A stretch of 43,553 nt of DNA from an uncultured Myxococcales bacterium. Its GTDB lineage: Bacteria; Myxococcota_A; Bradymonadia; UBA7976; UBA1532. Where the stretch lies: positions 1-43,553 of the forward strand of contig CALELH010000620.1 of the NCBI GenBank assembly GCA_937902595.1. The letters are read 5' to 3'. The notes under the pieces are model-generated. The model was given only the letters and a program-made list of their open reading frames with translations. It made no database searches and had not been told where the DNA came from. The position numbers and the translations under genes are program-made. Numbering within the stretch: the first letter of the stretch is position 1; each line of letters opens with the position of its first letter. This document shows positions 18,632 to 27,810 of the stretch, in pieces.

Positions 18632-20287
18632 ATGCTCGAAGCGATCAGTAAGGGATTCCGATCGGTCAAGAACCGCTTTCAGGGAAAGCGTGAACTCACC
18701 GAGGAGAACATCGAAGAGGCGCTGCGCGAGATTCGCGTCTCGCTGTTGGAAGCCGACGTAGACTTCAAGGTCGTCAGATCCTTTATCGGCGCCGTGAAAG
18801 AGAAGGCGCTCGGAGAGGTCGTCCAGATCGTCGCTAAGAAGAGCGGGTTGTCCGTTACGGCGGGTGACCACTTCATTAAGATCTGCCAAGACGAACTCGA
18901 GGCCCTCATGGGCCCTGTGGACTCGGCGCTCAACTACGCGAGCGGCATCACCAAGGTGATGATGATCGGTCTGCAGGGCGCTGGTAAGACCACTACCACC
19001 GGAAAACTCGCGAAGTTCCTGATCGAGCAAGGACGTCGGCCCGTTCTGGTAGCCGCGGATATCTACCGACCAGCGGCCATCGAACAACTCAAGGTGCTGG
19101 GAGAGCGCTTGGACGTCCCTGTGTACCATCAGGATGGCCAAAGCCCGCCAGATATCTGTGCCGGCGGCGTAGAGTTCGCGCGCAAGCGAGGCCGAGACGT
19201 CGTCATCTTCGACACCGCCGGTCGACTCGCCATCGACGACGCGCTCATGGCCGAACTTGGACAGATCAAGTCTGCGACCAAGCCCGACAATACGCTCCTC
19301 GTGGTCGACTCCATGATCGGTCAGGACGCGGTACGCACCGCGAGCCAATTTGATGAGCAGATCGGGATCTCCGGTTTCATCATGACCAAGCTGGATGGTG
19401 ACGCCCGTGGCGGTGCAGCCCTCTCCATAAAGGCCGTCACAGGGAAGCCCATTAAGTTCTTGGGCATGGGTGAGGACCTCGACTCCCTAGAGGAGTTCCG
19501 ACCGGAGGGATTGGCGAGTCGAATCATGGGATTCGGCGACATCGTCGGCCTCATGCAGGACTTCGAGAAGGTCGTCGACGAAGAGAAGGCGGAGGAAGAC
19601 GCCAAGAAGCTGCTCTCGGGCAACTTCGATATGTGGGATTTCCTTGAGCAAATCCGCACCATCAAGCAGATGGGGTCACTTTCGGAGATCTTTGAGAAGA
19701 TGCCTCTCTTTGGAGACGGCATGCCCGACGGGGCTCAGATCGATGACAAGGCGCTTGGTAAGATCGAGTCGATCATCCAATCGATGACAAAGCAGGAGCG
19801 AAAGCAACCTGAGCTCGTCGAGGGAGAGCCTAGGCGAGCGAAACGAATCGCGCAGGGCTCCGGAAATGAGCCGAATGAAGTCACCGATTTGATCGGACGC
19901 TTCAAGGGTATGCGACAGATCATGGGCGCTATCGGATCCCCCGGTGGTGGAAACCTATTGATGAAGCTTCCTGGTTTTAAGCAGTTCGCTCAGATGCAAC
20001 AGCTGCGTGGGATGGACATGGGCGACGTAATGTCCCAGTTCGGCGTAGAGGGCGGCGGTATGCCCGGTATGGGCGGTATGCCCGGCATGGGCGGTATGCC
20101 CGGCATGGGTGGGATGTCGCCTGCTGCGATGCAAGAGATGATGCCCGGATTACCCCGCGGCTACCTACCACCGGGCACTCCAGGTGGCAGCCCCAAGGGC
20201 GGCGCCCGCGCCAAGAGCAAGAAGAACGCTGCCCGGAAGAAGAACAAGAAGGCTCGGCAGAGTCGCCGGAAGCAACGTAAGAAATGA
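18632..20287 (+). CDS. ffh: Signal recognition particle protein (SRP54 homologue)
   Basis: GLQGAGKTTTTGKLAKFL, DTAGRLAIDDALMAEL, TKLDGDARGGAALSI, FLGMGEDLDSLEEF, followed by a Met-rich M domain. Confidence 0.97.
   Translation: MLEAISKGFRSVKNRFQGKRELTEENIEEALREIRVSLLEADVDFKVVRSFIGAVKEKALGEVVQIVAKKSGLSVTAGDHFIKICQDELEALMGPVDSALNYASGITKVMMIGLQGAGKTTTTGKLAKFLIEQGRRPVLVAADIYRPAAIEQLKVLGERLDVPVYHQDGQSPPDICAGGVEFARKRGRDVVIFDTAGRLAIDDALMAELGQIKSATKPDNTLLVVDSMIGQDAVRTASQFDEQIGISGFIMTKLDGDARGGAALSIKAVTGKPIKFLGMGEDLDSLEEFRPEGLASRIMGFGDIVGLMQDFEKVVDEEKAEEDAKKLLSGNFDMWDFLEQIRTIKQMGSLSEIFEKMPLFGDGMPDGAQIDDKALGKIESIIQSMTKQERKQPELVEGEPRRAKRIAQGSGNEPNEVTDLIGRFKGMRQIMGAIGSPGGGNLLMKLPGFKQFAQMQQLRGMDMGDVMSQFGVEGGGMPGMGGMPGMGGMPGMGGMSPAAMQEMMPGLPRGYLPPGTPGGSPKGGARAKSKKNAARKKNKKARQSRRKQRKK
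20054..20107 (+). repeat. Three 18-bp near-perfect tandem repeats encoding GGMPGM in ffh
   Basis: ggcggtatgcccggtatg / ggcggtatgcccggcatg / ggcggtatgcccggcatg. Confidence 0.9.
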
Positions 20288-21153
20288 GCGAATCGAGCGA
20301 GCGCCCAACCATGCGCTGTGCATATCACCCCGAACGGCCGGCCTTCGCGGCGTGCTTCGAGTGTTTTGACCAACTCTGTCAAAGCTGTACTCATCGAGGC
20401 GACGACGGTTTAGCGCGATGTGGACCATGCCTGGGCATAGCATCGGAACCCCATGGGACGACGCTTGACGGACCTCCAGGACCAGACGACTCCGCCTGGG
20501 ACGACCCGAGGGACCCAAGATTCGTCGAAGACGTGGTCAGCCTGGGCACCCAGAGGCCTCAAGGTGAGTCACCGAGCGTGGTCGTACCTTGGGAGAATAA
20601 GACCCATCCAAGCGACCTGGGCGCCTTCCTGAGGACCGTCGTCATCGGGATTATGCACCCCATCATCTACATGCAGCAGATCCCGTGGCGAAAATCGAAC
20701 CTGATGACACCGCTCATCTTCGCTGTTCTCGCGGGGATGCTGGGACAGGTGGGCCAAACAGCGCGTTTGCTCGCGAACCCTAGCCACATCGAGGAGGCGC
20801 TTAAGTCCGTACCAGAGCTCGCGCACCTCTCTCCTACGATGTTCGTCCTCTGTCTGCTCCCATTCATCCCGATCACGCTCGCCGTCAGCCTCTTCCTCAA
20901 AAGCTGGATAGCGCACACTCTATTGCTCCTCATCAACGCGACTCGAGGCCCCTTTGAGATGACCTTCAGGGTGTTCGCCTACACGGAGGTCGCGACGGTC
21001 CTTCTCCTCCTCCCCGTTCTGGGCCCGTACGCCCACAAGTTCTACGTCGTATTCTTGGTTTTAAACGGTCTCAGGGAGAGCCACGGCGCTGGTCTTGGAG
21101 CGGGACTTCTGGCGCTCATGCCGATGCTTCTTCTGCAGGCGCTTGCCGGTTAG
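20284..21153 (+). CDS. Membrane protein with N-terminal B-box-like zinc module, Yip1-like
   Basis: CAYHPERPAFAACFECFDQLCQSCTHRGDDGLARCGPC Cys/His cluster, then several TM segments. ATGA overlap with the ffh stop. Confidence 0.68.
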   Translation: MSESSERPTMRCAYHPERPAFAACFECFDQLCQSCTHRGDDGLARCGPCLGIASEPHGTTLDGPPGPDDSAWDDPRDPRFVEDVVSLGTQRPQGESPSVVVPWENKTHPSDLGAFLRTVVIGIMHPIIYMQQIPWRKSNLMTPLIFAVLAGMLGQVGQTARLLANPSHIEEALKSVPELAHLSPTMFVLCLLPFIPITLAVSLFLKSWIAHTLLLLINATRGPFEMTFRVFAYTEVATVLLLLPVLGPYAHKFYVVFLVLNGLRESHGAGLGAGLLALMPMLLLQALAG

Positions 21154-21160
21154 AGACTAG

Positions 21161-21898
21161 TCAGAGCCTCTCCATAAGCTTCTTTTGCCGTCGTTTCTTG
21201 GCGGCGCCACCGCGCTGATTAGCCGCACGGCTGCGGGTGGTCTTTAAATGAGAGATACGAACCTTAAGGTCTGTCAGATAGCGAGCGGCCTCCGTCCCAA
21301 AGCTGTCCGACTCATAAAGCAGCTTCAAATATCCTGTCTTTCCTGCCTTTGGCCGAGTCCGATATATCGTCAGTCGCCCGCCTCTGATGTCTAGAGATAC
21401 GACCGGTGCATCGCTCTTCGGAGTGAGCCCTTCAGCGTCTGGGAGCACTGGCCCATACTTCGCGATGAGCGCCTCTACAACATCCTTGCTGCTCGAGCGC
21501 ATCTTGGCTGAATACAAGAGACCGACGGCCACCTCGAAGAGCTGGTCCCTATAGAAGCTGAACGTCACTCGCCCATCTAAGCCAGCCATTTTAACCCAGT
21601 GACGGTAGCTCTTGAGACGTCGGGCGCCCTTGGGTGTGCGCTTAAGTTGGGTGCGACCTGAGGCTCGTTTTGCCGATCGGTCGGCCTTAAGTAATTGTTT
21701 CCGGACCGTTCGCTCGAACCGTGTTCTTGTCTCCTCTTCAAAGACAGACAGTCGTGGGCTCATCTTCTCAACCGTAGCTAGAGACGTCCCCCAGCTAAAT
21801 TGACCATATCCATCGCCCGTCGCACCTCGGATGGGCATGGAGTCGGCCGCGACCGGCTCTACAAAAAACAAAACGGAGAGGACGATAAGGTAACGCAT
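21161..21898 (-). CDS. Hypothetical secreted protein
   Basis: Signal peptide MRYLIVLSVLFFVEPVAADS; no recognised domain. Confidence 0.6.
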   Translation of the reverse strand: MRYLIVLSVLFFVEPVAADSMPIRGATGDGYGQFSWGTSLATVEKMSPRLSVFEEETRTRFERTVRKQLLKADRSAKRASGRTQLKRTPKGARRLKSYRHWVKMAGLDGRVTFSFYRDQLFEVAVGLLYSAKMRSSSKDVVEALIAKYGPVLPDAEGLTPKSDAPVVSLDIRGGRLTIYRTRPKAGKTGYLKLLYESDSFGTEAARYLTDLKVRISHLKTTRSRAANQRGGAAKKRRQKKLMERL

Positions 21899-22009
21899 AC
21901 CCTATATTGACGGAGTAGAAGCGCTTCGTCCAAATCCCTGTGTCTTGAATCTAAACATTGGCGCGCGATAACGTGCCATTGGAGGCGCAGACCTCCGCCT
22001 CTTAATCTA

Positions 22010-23656
22010 ATGAAAGTGCCCACATTGAAGATCACAAGTCATGTGTCCCTGCTCGCTCTGTTCTGCTGTGCCTTATTGACAGCGTGTGTGGCCAAGGAGC
22101 CGGCTCAACCCGAGGGCAACAGCGCTGACAGTGGAGCCCCCGACGAAAGAGAGCCAAATCCGTATCTAGATCTCGACGAAGATGGATATCCACCCAACGA
22201 TGGGGACTGCGATGACACCGATGACACCGTAAGTCCCGACGGACGGGAGGTCTGTGATGACGGAATTGACCAAGATTGTGACGGTGAAGACCTCAACTGC
22301 GAAGACGCCGATCAAGACAGAGATGGCTATAGCCCTGCTGAGGGTGACTGCGATGACGAAGACAATCGACGTCGGCCTGGCCGGCTAGAGACCTGTGATG
22401 ATGGAGTCGATCAAGACTGTGATGGGAGAGACCTTCCCTGCACTGAGGTAGACCAAGACGGAGACGGTCTGAGCGAAGCCGAAGGCGACTGTGATGACAT
22501 GAACCCCAGGGTCAGGCCAGGGTTTGGAGATCGCTGTGGAGACGGCATCGATCAAGACTGTAGCGGGTCCGACCAAGAGTGTTCGACGGGCGGTGACCGG
22601 GATGGAGACGAAGTCGTCGATGAAGAGGATGTATGTCCGGAGACCCCTGATCCGCTGCAATCAGATGGTGATGGAGACGGCGTGGGAGATCTCTGTGACA
22701 ACTGCCTGAGAGTTTCCAATGCTGACCAGGCTGATCGGGACAACGATGGGGTCGGCGACCTCTGCGACGACGATGAGGACACCGACGGAGATGGGTTCTC
22801 GGCGACGCGAGGAGACTGCGATCCTGATAACCCCGACGTCTATCCGGGCGCTATGGAGACATGTAACCAAATCGACGATGACTGCAACGGGTTTGCCGAT
22901 GATGGCTGTCCGAGTGACCTGAGAAGCGAGACAGTGCGCTTCGCGGCCGGGCCGAGCCTACTCGGTAGCTTGGACGCAGATCCCGACAGGTGCTTGATGG
23001 ATCCACGCTCCGACGAGAACTGTGACGAGGTCCCTCAACGAGAGATCCAATTGAGCGCGTTCTCAATCGATGTACACGAGGTGACCAACGCTCAGTATGC
23101 TGCGTGTGTCGAAGCGGAGCGATGCCGTCTGCCGGACAATCAGGATCGCTATAATGACCCACAATACGCGAACCATCCTGTGGTCTGGGTGAACCAAACA
23201 CAGGCATCAGGCTACTGTGGCTGGGCGGGCGGCAGCCTACCGACAGAAGCTCAGTGGGAGCGCGCCGCGCGTGGCGCCAGCCCGCTGATGCACAGTCGAT
23301 ATATCACGGGTGACGCCGCCCCCACTTGCCAGCAAGCAAATCTACTCGGCTGCGGAGGAAGTACGGTCGATGTTGGCACGACGGCAGGAGACGTCACCGC
23401 ACAAGGCGTCCAAGATCTGGTGGGCAATGTCCACGAGTTCATTCAGGGATGGTACGACCCAATCTATTACCGCCGCCTGCGTCCTCAAGACCCGATGGGG
23501 CCAGAGGCGCCCGGCATGATGGGCCTGATCCCGGTGAGAGGCGGTAGCTTCGCCGAGACAAGCGACTTCTCTACCATCACGTATCGTGGATTCCGGCATC
23601 TCATGAATAATCGAATCGAAAGTGATCGCGTCGGCTTCCGCTGCGCCCACGACTGA
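22010..23656 (+). CDS. Lipoprotein with MopE-like and thrombospondin-type-3-like Ca-binding motifs and C-terminal FGE/SUMF1-like domain
   Basis: Lipobox LLALFCCALLTAC. DGDCDDTDDTVSPDGREVCDDGIDQDCDGEDLNC repeats. DGDGDGVGDLCDNCLRVSNADQADRDNDGVGDLCDDDED. FGE-like DVHEVTNAQYAACV...GWAGGSLPTEAQWERAARG...VRGGSF...YRGFR. Confidence 0.87.
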   Translation: MKVPTLKITSHVSLLALFCCALLTACVAKEPAQPEGNSADSGAPDEREPNPYLDLDEDGYPPNDGDCDDTDDTVSPDGREVCDDGIDQDCDGEDLNCEDADQDRDGYSPAEGDCDDEDNRRRPGRLETCDDGVDQDCDGRDLPCTEVDQDGDGLSEAEGDCDDMNPRVRPGFGDRCGDGIDQDCSGSDQECSTGGDRDGDEVVDEEDVCPETPDPLQSDGDGDGVGDLCDNCLRVSNADQADRDNDGVGDLCDDDEDTDGDGFSATRGDCDPDNPDVYPGAMETCNQIDDDCNGFADDGCPSDLRSETVRFAAGPSLLGSLDADPDRCLMDPRSDENCDEVPQREIQLSAFSIDVHEVTNAQYAACVEAERCRLPDNQDRYNDPQYANHPVVWVNQTQASGYCGWAGGSLPTEAQWERAARGASPLMHSRYITGDAAPTCQQANLLGCGGSTVDVGTTAGDVTAQGVQDLVGNVHEFIQGWYDPIYYRRLRPQDPMGPEAPGMMGLIPVRGGSFAETSDFSTITYRGFRHLMNNRIESDRVGFRCAHD

Positions 23657-23662
23657 AGGCGT

Positions 23663-24196
23663 CTAGAAGTCGACCTTTTGTCGGCGAAGCGCCTTCTCCT
23701 TTTGCTTTCGTTCCTCACGCTCAGCCTTCGTCTCCTTGATGGCGAATTTTGTCTCCGCGAGGATTCGACCACCTAGGCTGACGACCAAACGATACTTGTG
23801 CTCCACAGGGAAATCCTTCTTCGTCATGGTGAAGCCGCTGGCCAAGATCTGCGTGGTCCGCTGATTAGGCATGATCGGAAAACTGATCGCCTGGCGACCC
23901 CGGTCTGACAGGTCGTACACAATCGCGATAAACTCGGTCGCGCGCTTGGCTTTTCGGAAGAAGGCCATGAACTCTAGATTAAGGGTCCCTGACTTCGGGT
24001 ATGAGACCTTCCGCACATTGACCTTCTTCATGTGCCGGATGAAGGCTCGATCACTCTTGAAGGCACCTGGGAAAGGGGTCTTTGACAGAATCACTTTGCC
24101 CCCAAAGACTCTCGCCGGCTTCCGGGCTTCGGCCGATGTGGTGAATCCAATGAGGATCAAACCAGCCAGTAGAATGAGTGGAAGTCTTTGGATCAT
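23663..24196 (-). CDS. Hypothetical secreted protein
   Basis: Signal peptide MIQRLPLILLAGLILIGFTTSAEA; no recognised domain. Confidence 0.6.
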   Translation of the reverse strand: MIQRLPLILLAGLILIGFTTSAEARKPARVFGGKVILSKTPFPGAFKSDRAFIRHMKKVNVRKVSYPKSGTLNLEFMAFFRKAKRATEFIAIVYDLSDRGRQAISFPIMPNQRTTQILASGFTMTKKDFPVEHKYRLVVSLGGRILAETKFAIKETKAEREERKQKEKALRRQKVDF

Positions 24197-24411
24197 AAAG
24201 CTGACCTTTCCAATGAACAGATAAACCAGAGTATCGAAGGGTACTCCAAGCGGATATGATAATCCCCGGCGGTCAGACGCGAGTCTCGCTAAAAAATTCG
24301 ACGTACCGCCCTCTTTTGGGCGACAACGAGGTTGACCACGGGCGCAGGGATCGACAGCCTACGGCCAGGTGCGAAGGCAACTCAGGCTGAGTAGATAGGA
24401 TAGCGACAGGG

Positions 24412-26598
24412 ATGAGGGAGTCTATTTTCGGGTTTGTATTAGCCGGCCTCGTCGTCGGTTGCGCCGTCGGCGCCGTGCAGGCTGTCTTCGGGTTCCCTTC
24501 AAATCATGGACTACACTTCCTCTTAGGCTCGGTCGGTCTTCACGGTTTGTTTGCTCTCCTGATCACGCTTGTACTCGGAACACTCCACCCCTTCGTCCCC
24601 GCGAACCTTGAGCTCTCATCACTGATAAAGAGCGCCAAAGGACACCTGCTCCCCCACCAAGATGATGCTTTGCAGGGGCGATGCCGAGTTGTGACGACGA
24701 TCTGGGTGACGGGCTTCACGGTGATTGGCTCCATTCATCTGCTCAACGTCGGTTACCACGTCTTACTCTCCCGTGTTCAGGCGCCCGAGTTCGCCGCGGT
24801 TGGCGTAGCCCTCTTTGGACTGGCGGTCATTACAACGGTGCTGGCCTTTGCTACCCCGGTGCGGGCGGCAGGCTCCCGTCTATTTGAAACCTTGATCCGG
24901 AGAAACACCGCGCTCACCTTCCTGGTTCATCCTTTGGGCAACTTGATTCTAGCCCTCACCCTTTGCGCGGTGTGGATGGTCGCCAACGCTGATCGCGACG
25001 AGAGTCTCGTCAAGATGGTCCCATGGGTACCCGTACTCGCATTCACTGTGATCGTCTTTGGCTCGGTCGCTGGGGGTGAATGGATACGAGAGCGCCTCGT
25101 TCGTCTCACGTGGCTCAAGTGTCTTCAGCTGTGCCTGATCCCAATCTTTCTCACCACCATCGGAGCTGTCGGTGGGCTGAGATCACCAGGTGCTCGAGTC
25201 GCGCTCGCTAAGCAGCCAGGCCTAAACCAATTGATGATCACCGCCATGCGCGCTCCCTTCGATCAAGATGAAGATGGCTTCTCCTCTGTCTTGAGTGGCG
25301 GTGATTGTAATGACTCGGATCCCAATATTCATCCGAATGCATTAGATATCCCCGGCAGCGGGGTCGATGAGAACTGTGACGGTCAAATGGCGGTCCAGAA
25401 AGTGAACCCAACGACGGTCGATCAATGGCCGGTCTCCTTAGACACACTCGGCTTTCGGCCTCCATACAGTGTCGTCTTGGTGACCGTCGAGTCCTTACGA
25501 TCAGATCATGTTGGATTCTACGGTTACGGAAGAGAGACCACACCGGCGATCGATGATCTCGCGGCTGAGTCGGTCGTCTTTAGAAAAGCCTATTCAGTCT
25601 CAAGTACTCCGCAGATGTCCGTCGCGAGCATCATGTCTGGTCGATACCCATCAGAGCTCATGAGGGACCGTGGTTTCTTCCCGAAGTTCGACCAGAGCAA
25701 CATCTTCATCGCTGAGCTGCTCGCGGAGTCAGGTTTCCACACTGCAGGATTCCCCAGCCATTGGTATTTCCGTGAGGAGAGCGGGTTTGAACAGGGCTTC
25801 GGGCTCTGGCAGCCATATGCCGTAGAGCGCGGTCGAATGCGCTTGGTACCAACGGCAGAGACGGTCGTCACTGCGGCGGTAGAACATCTTCACAGGCTGG
25901 CGCCTGACCCTGAGCGCCCGTACTTCCTCTGGTTGCACATCATCGATCCGCAGCCTCGCTACATCGCTCATCTTGACGTGCCTAGGTTTGGTGCGTCGGC
26001 GGTCGATAGATATGACCATGAGCTCAGATACGTTGACACGTGGCTAGAGTGGTTCTTCGAGACTCTCCGAAGGCGAGAAGACTGGAAGCGGACCGTCGTT
26101 GTTCTTGCGGGAACCCAAGGCGAGAGCTTCCAAAAGATCAAGCCAGCGAGGCTGAGTCAAGCAGACCTAAACGTCCCTTTAATGGTGCGCGTACCTGGTC
26201 TCCAACCTCGACCAGTGGAAGCGCCCGTGAGTTTGGTCGACATCATGCCGACTCTGCTCGACCTCGCCGGACTTGAGGCCAACTCTCCGAAACGAGAGAA
26301 GATCACTCTCCGGGGCACGAGCTTACTCCCACACTTTATTGGGCGCGACCAGGAGCGGAAGCCAATCTTCGCTGAGCTACCCCAATCAGATGAGAGCGCT
26401 ATGCAATTGGCCTGGTTGGATGGAAACACGAAGCTCTCTTTTGATGGCCGAGAGAACACATGGAAATTGTTCGACATCACCAGAGACCCGTGGGAGCAGG
26501 AAGATCTATTACCTACCCGACCTGCTTTGGGGGCCCGCTTGAAGACGTCAATGCGCCAATTCAGAAGTAACCTGACGATCACGCCCGCCCGAAGATGA
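24412..26598 (+). CDS. Polytopic membrane protein with MopE-like segment and sulfatase-fold (alkaline phosphatase superfamily) domain, probably degenerate
   Basis: Several N-terminal TM segments. DEDGFSSVLSGGDCNDSDPNIHPNALDIPGSGVDENCDG. VVLVTVESLRSDHVGFYGYGRETTPAIDDLAAESVVFRKAYSVSS...MSVASIMSGRYPSE; LVDIMPTLLDLAGL. Confidence 0.85.
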   Translation: MRESIFGFVLAGLVVGCAVGAVQAVFGFPSNHGLHFLLGSVGLHGLFALLITLVLGTLHPFVPANLELSSLIKSAKGHLLPHQDDALQGRCRVVTTIWVTGFTVIGSIHLLNVGYHVLLSRVQAPEFAAVGVALFGLAVITTVLAFATPVRAAGSRLFETLIRRNTALTFLVHPLGNLILALTLCAVWMVANADRDESLVKMVPWVPVLAFTVIVFGSVAGGEWIRERLVRLTWLKCLQLCLIPIFLTTIGAVGGLRSPGARVALAKQPGLNQLMITAMRAPFDQDEDGFSSVLSGGDCNDSDPNIHPNALDIPGSGVDENCDGQMAVQKVNPTTVDQWPVSLDTLGFRPPYSVVLVTVESLRSDHVGFYGYGRETTPAIDDLAAESVVFRKAYSVSSTPQMSVASIMSGRYPSELMRDRGFFPKFDQSNIFIAELLAESGFHTAGFPSHWYFREESGFEQGFGLWQPYAVERGRMRLVPTAETVVTAAVEHLHRLAPDPERPYFLWLHIIDPQPRYIAHLDVPRFGASAVDRYDHELRYVDTWLEWFFETLRRREDWKRTVVVLAGTQGESFQKIKPARLSQADLNVPLMVRVPGLQPRPVEAPVSLVDIMPTLLDLAGLEANSPKREKITLRGTSLLPHFIGRDQERKPIFAELPQSDESAMQLAWLDGNTKLSFDGRENTWKLFDITRDPWEQEDLLPTRPALGARLKTSMRQFRSNLTITPARR

Positions 26599-27788
26599 GG
26601 TCTTTAACACCCGCCCTCGCTCTTGTTTTTTTCTTTCTGGGGTCCCAGGCCGCAAACGCGGACGAGACCGCCTCACATCAAGGGCAGATCCGCGACCGCC
26701 TCGCGAAGGTGTCAGTCGAGAAGGCTGATGTCACCTCTGGACCGGCTGAAGCGTATACCCGGCGTGGACGGGTGTATCGTGGAGATGTACTGACTGTTCG
26801 TGGCAAGCCAGGCTCATCCTGGGTGGAGATCATGAGCGGAGACGTCAGAGGCTGGATTCGCCTGAGCAAGCTGACCATCATCCCCTATGGTCAAATCCGG
26901 AAGGACAAAGGTGGTCAAGTCGACGCTGGCCGGGATCGACGAGAGACCAACTACTCCTACGATGCTCAAGGTCGTCGGCGGCACACAGGCGGAGGCCTCA
27001 TGGGGAGTGGCGAGGGCACTCAAACCGAAGACCAGAGACCCGAAACCAGTGAAGAAGAGCGCAGCGTCTATATTGACGTTGGGGTCGGCATTGGTCAGGT
27101 GGATCGAAAATTCTATTCCAACAGCTCAATGCTCTCTGTTCTGTATGGGTCAGCCGTGGCGCCAGTGGGGCTGTCGACATATCTCGACGCTCAGTGGAGA
27201 CCAAGTCGATGGTTCAGCGTGACGGGATCACTGCAAGATGTGCGGCTCGGTTCATCACGAGTCACCGCCCCGCCCCTCAATGAGGGAGCGCCAATAGAGA
27301 TCGCCGTCGATAGCCAAACGAGTCTAGCGGCCCTCCACATCCACTACTCGACCCCCCAACTCACCGTCGGAGGCTTCACTGGTGTTCATCTCTTTCGTAC
27401 TGGTTTTCAAGAGACCAAGCCGGTCCCGCTCTTTTTAGACACCGTGGTGTGGAGCGGGGTCTTTGGTGCCAAAGCCAGATATCAATTGGGCGCGATCGAG
27501 TTCGACGTTCAAGCTGGCCTTTTGGTCCCGCTGTCCGTCCACCAAGAACCAAAATCAAGTGGCCAAGATACGGCATCCGGTCACCATATTAGTGCTCATG
27601 TGCGCTGGTGGGCGCTGAACAATTGGGCTCTAAACCTCCACCTGAACGTCGATAAGATCTATGTCGAATATCAGGGAGATAATGACCACATAGACACCGT
27701 CACCGAGGGTGGACCATACACGTACACCCAAGCTCGGGAGTCTACTCAAGTGTGGACATTCGGTCTCGGTGTGAGTCGCGCCCTTTGA
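26595..27788 (+). CDS. Secreted protein with bacterial SH3 domain and beta-rich (possibly outer-membrane barrel) C-terminus
   Basis: Signal peptide ALALVFFFLGSQAANA. SH3-like ADVTSGPAEAYTRRGRVYRGDVLTVRGKPGSSWVEIMSGDVRGWIRLSKL. Alternating aromatic/hydrophobic strands after it. ATGA overlap with the upstream stop. Confidence 0.7.
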   Translation: MRSLTPALALVFFFLGSQAANADETASHQGQIRDRLAKVSVEKADVTSGPAEAYTRRGRVYRGDVLTVRGKPGSSWVEIMSGDVRGWIRLSKLTIIPYGQIRKDKGGQVDAGRDRRETNYSYDAQGRRRHTGGGLMGSGEGTQTEDQRPETSEEERSVYIDVGVGIGQVDRKFYSNSSMLSVLYGSAVAPVGLSTYLDAQWRPSRWFSVTGSLQDVRLGSSRVTAPPLNEGAPIEIAVDSQTSLAALHIHYSTPQLTVGGFTGVHLFRTGFQETKPVPLFLDTVVWSGVFGAKARYQLGAIEFDVQAGLLVPLSVHQEPKSSGQDTASGHHISAHVRWWALNNWALNLHLNVDKIYVEYQGDNDHIDTVTEGGPYTYTQARESTQVWTFGLGVSRAL

Positions 27789-27810
27789 AGTAAGGCGAAC
27801 ACTCGAGCGC

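Noticed and set aside
18578-19348. 256-aa reverse ORF opposite ffh
   Set aside because: Antisense to the conserved Ffh NG domain; Asp/Glu/Leu-rich shadow ORF.
24306-24321. Small hairpin CGCCC-tctttt-GGGCG in a divergent gap
   Set aside because: Only a 5-bp stem, no following T-tract, and both flanking genes diverge from it, so it is not a convincing terminator; possible operator only.
22010-26598. Active sulfatase plus maturation enzyme
   Set aside because: Catalytic Cys of both the sulfatase and FGE families are absent and metal motifs are altered, so a functional sulfatase/FGE pair is not supported.
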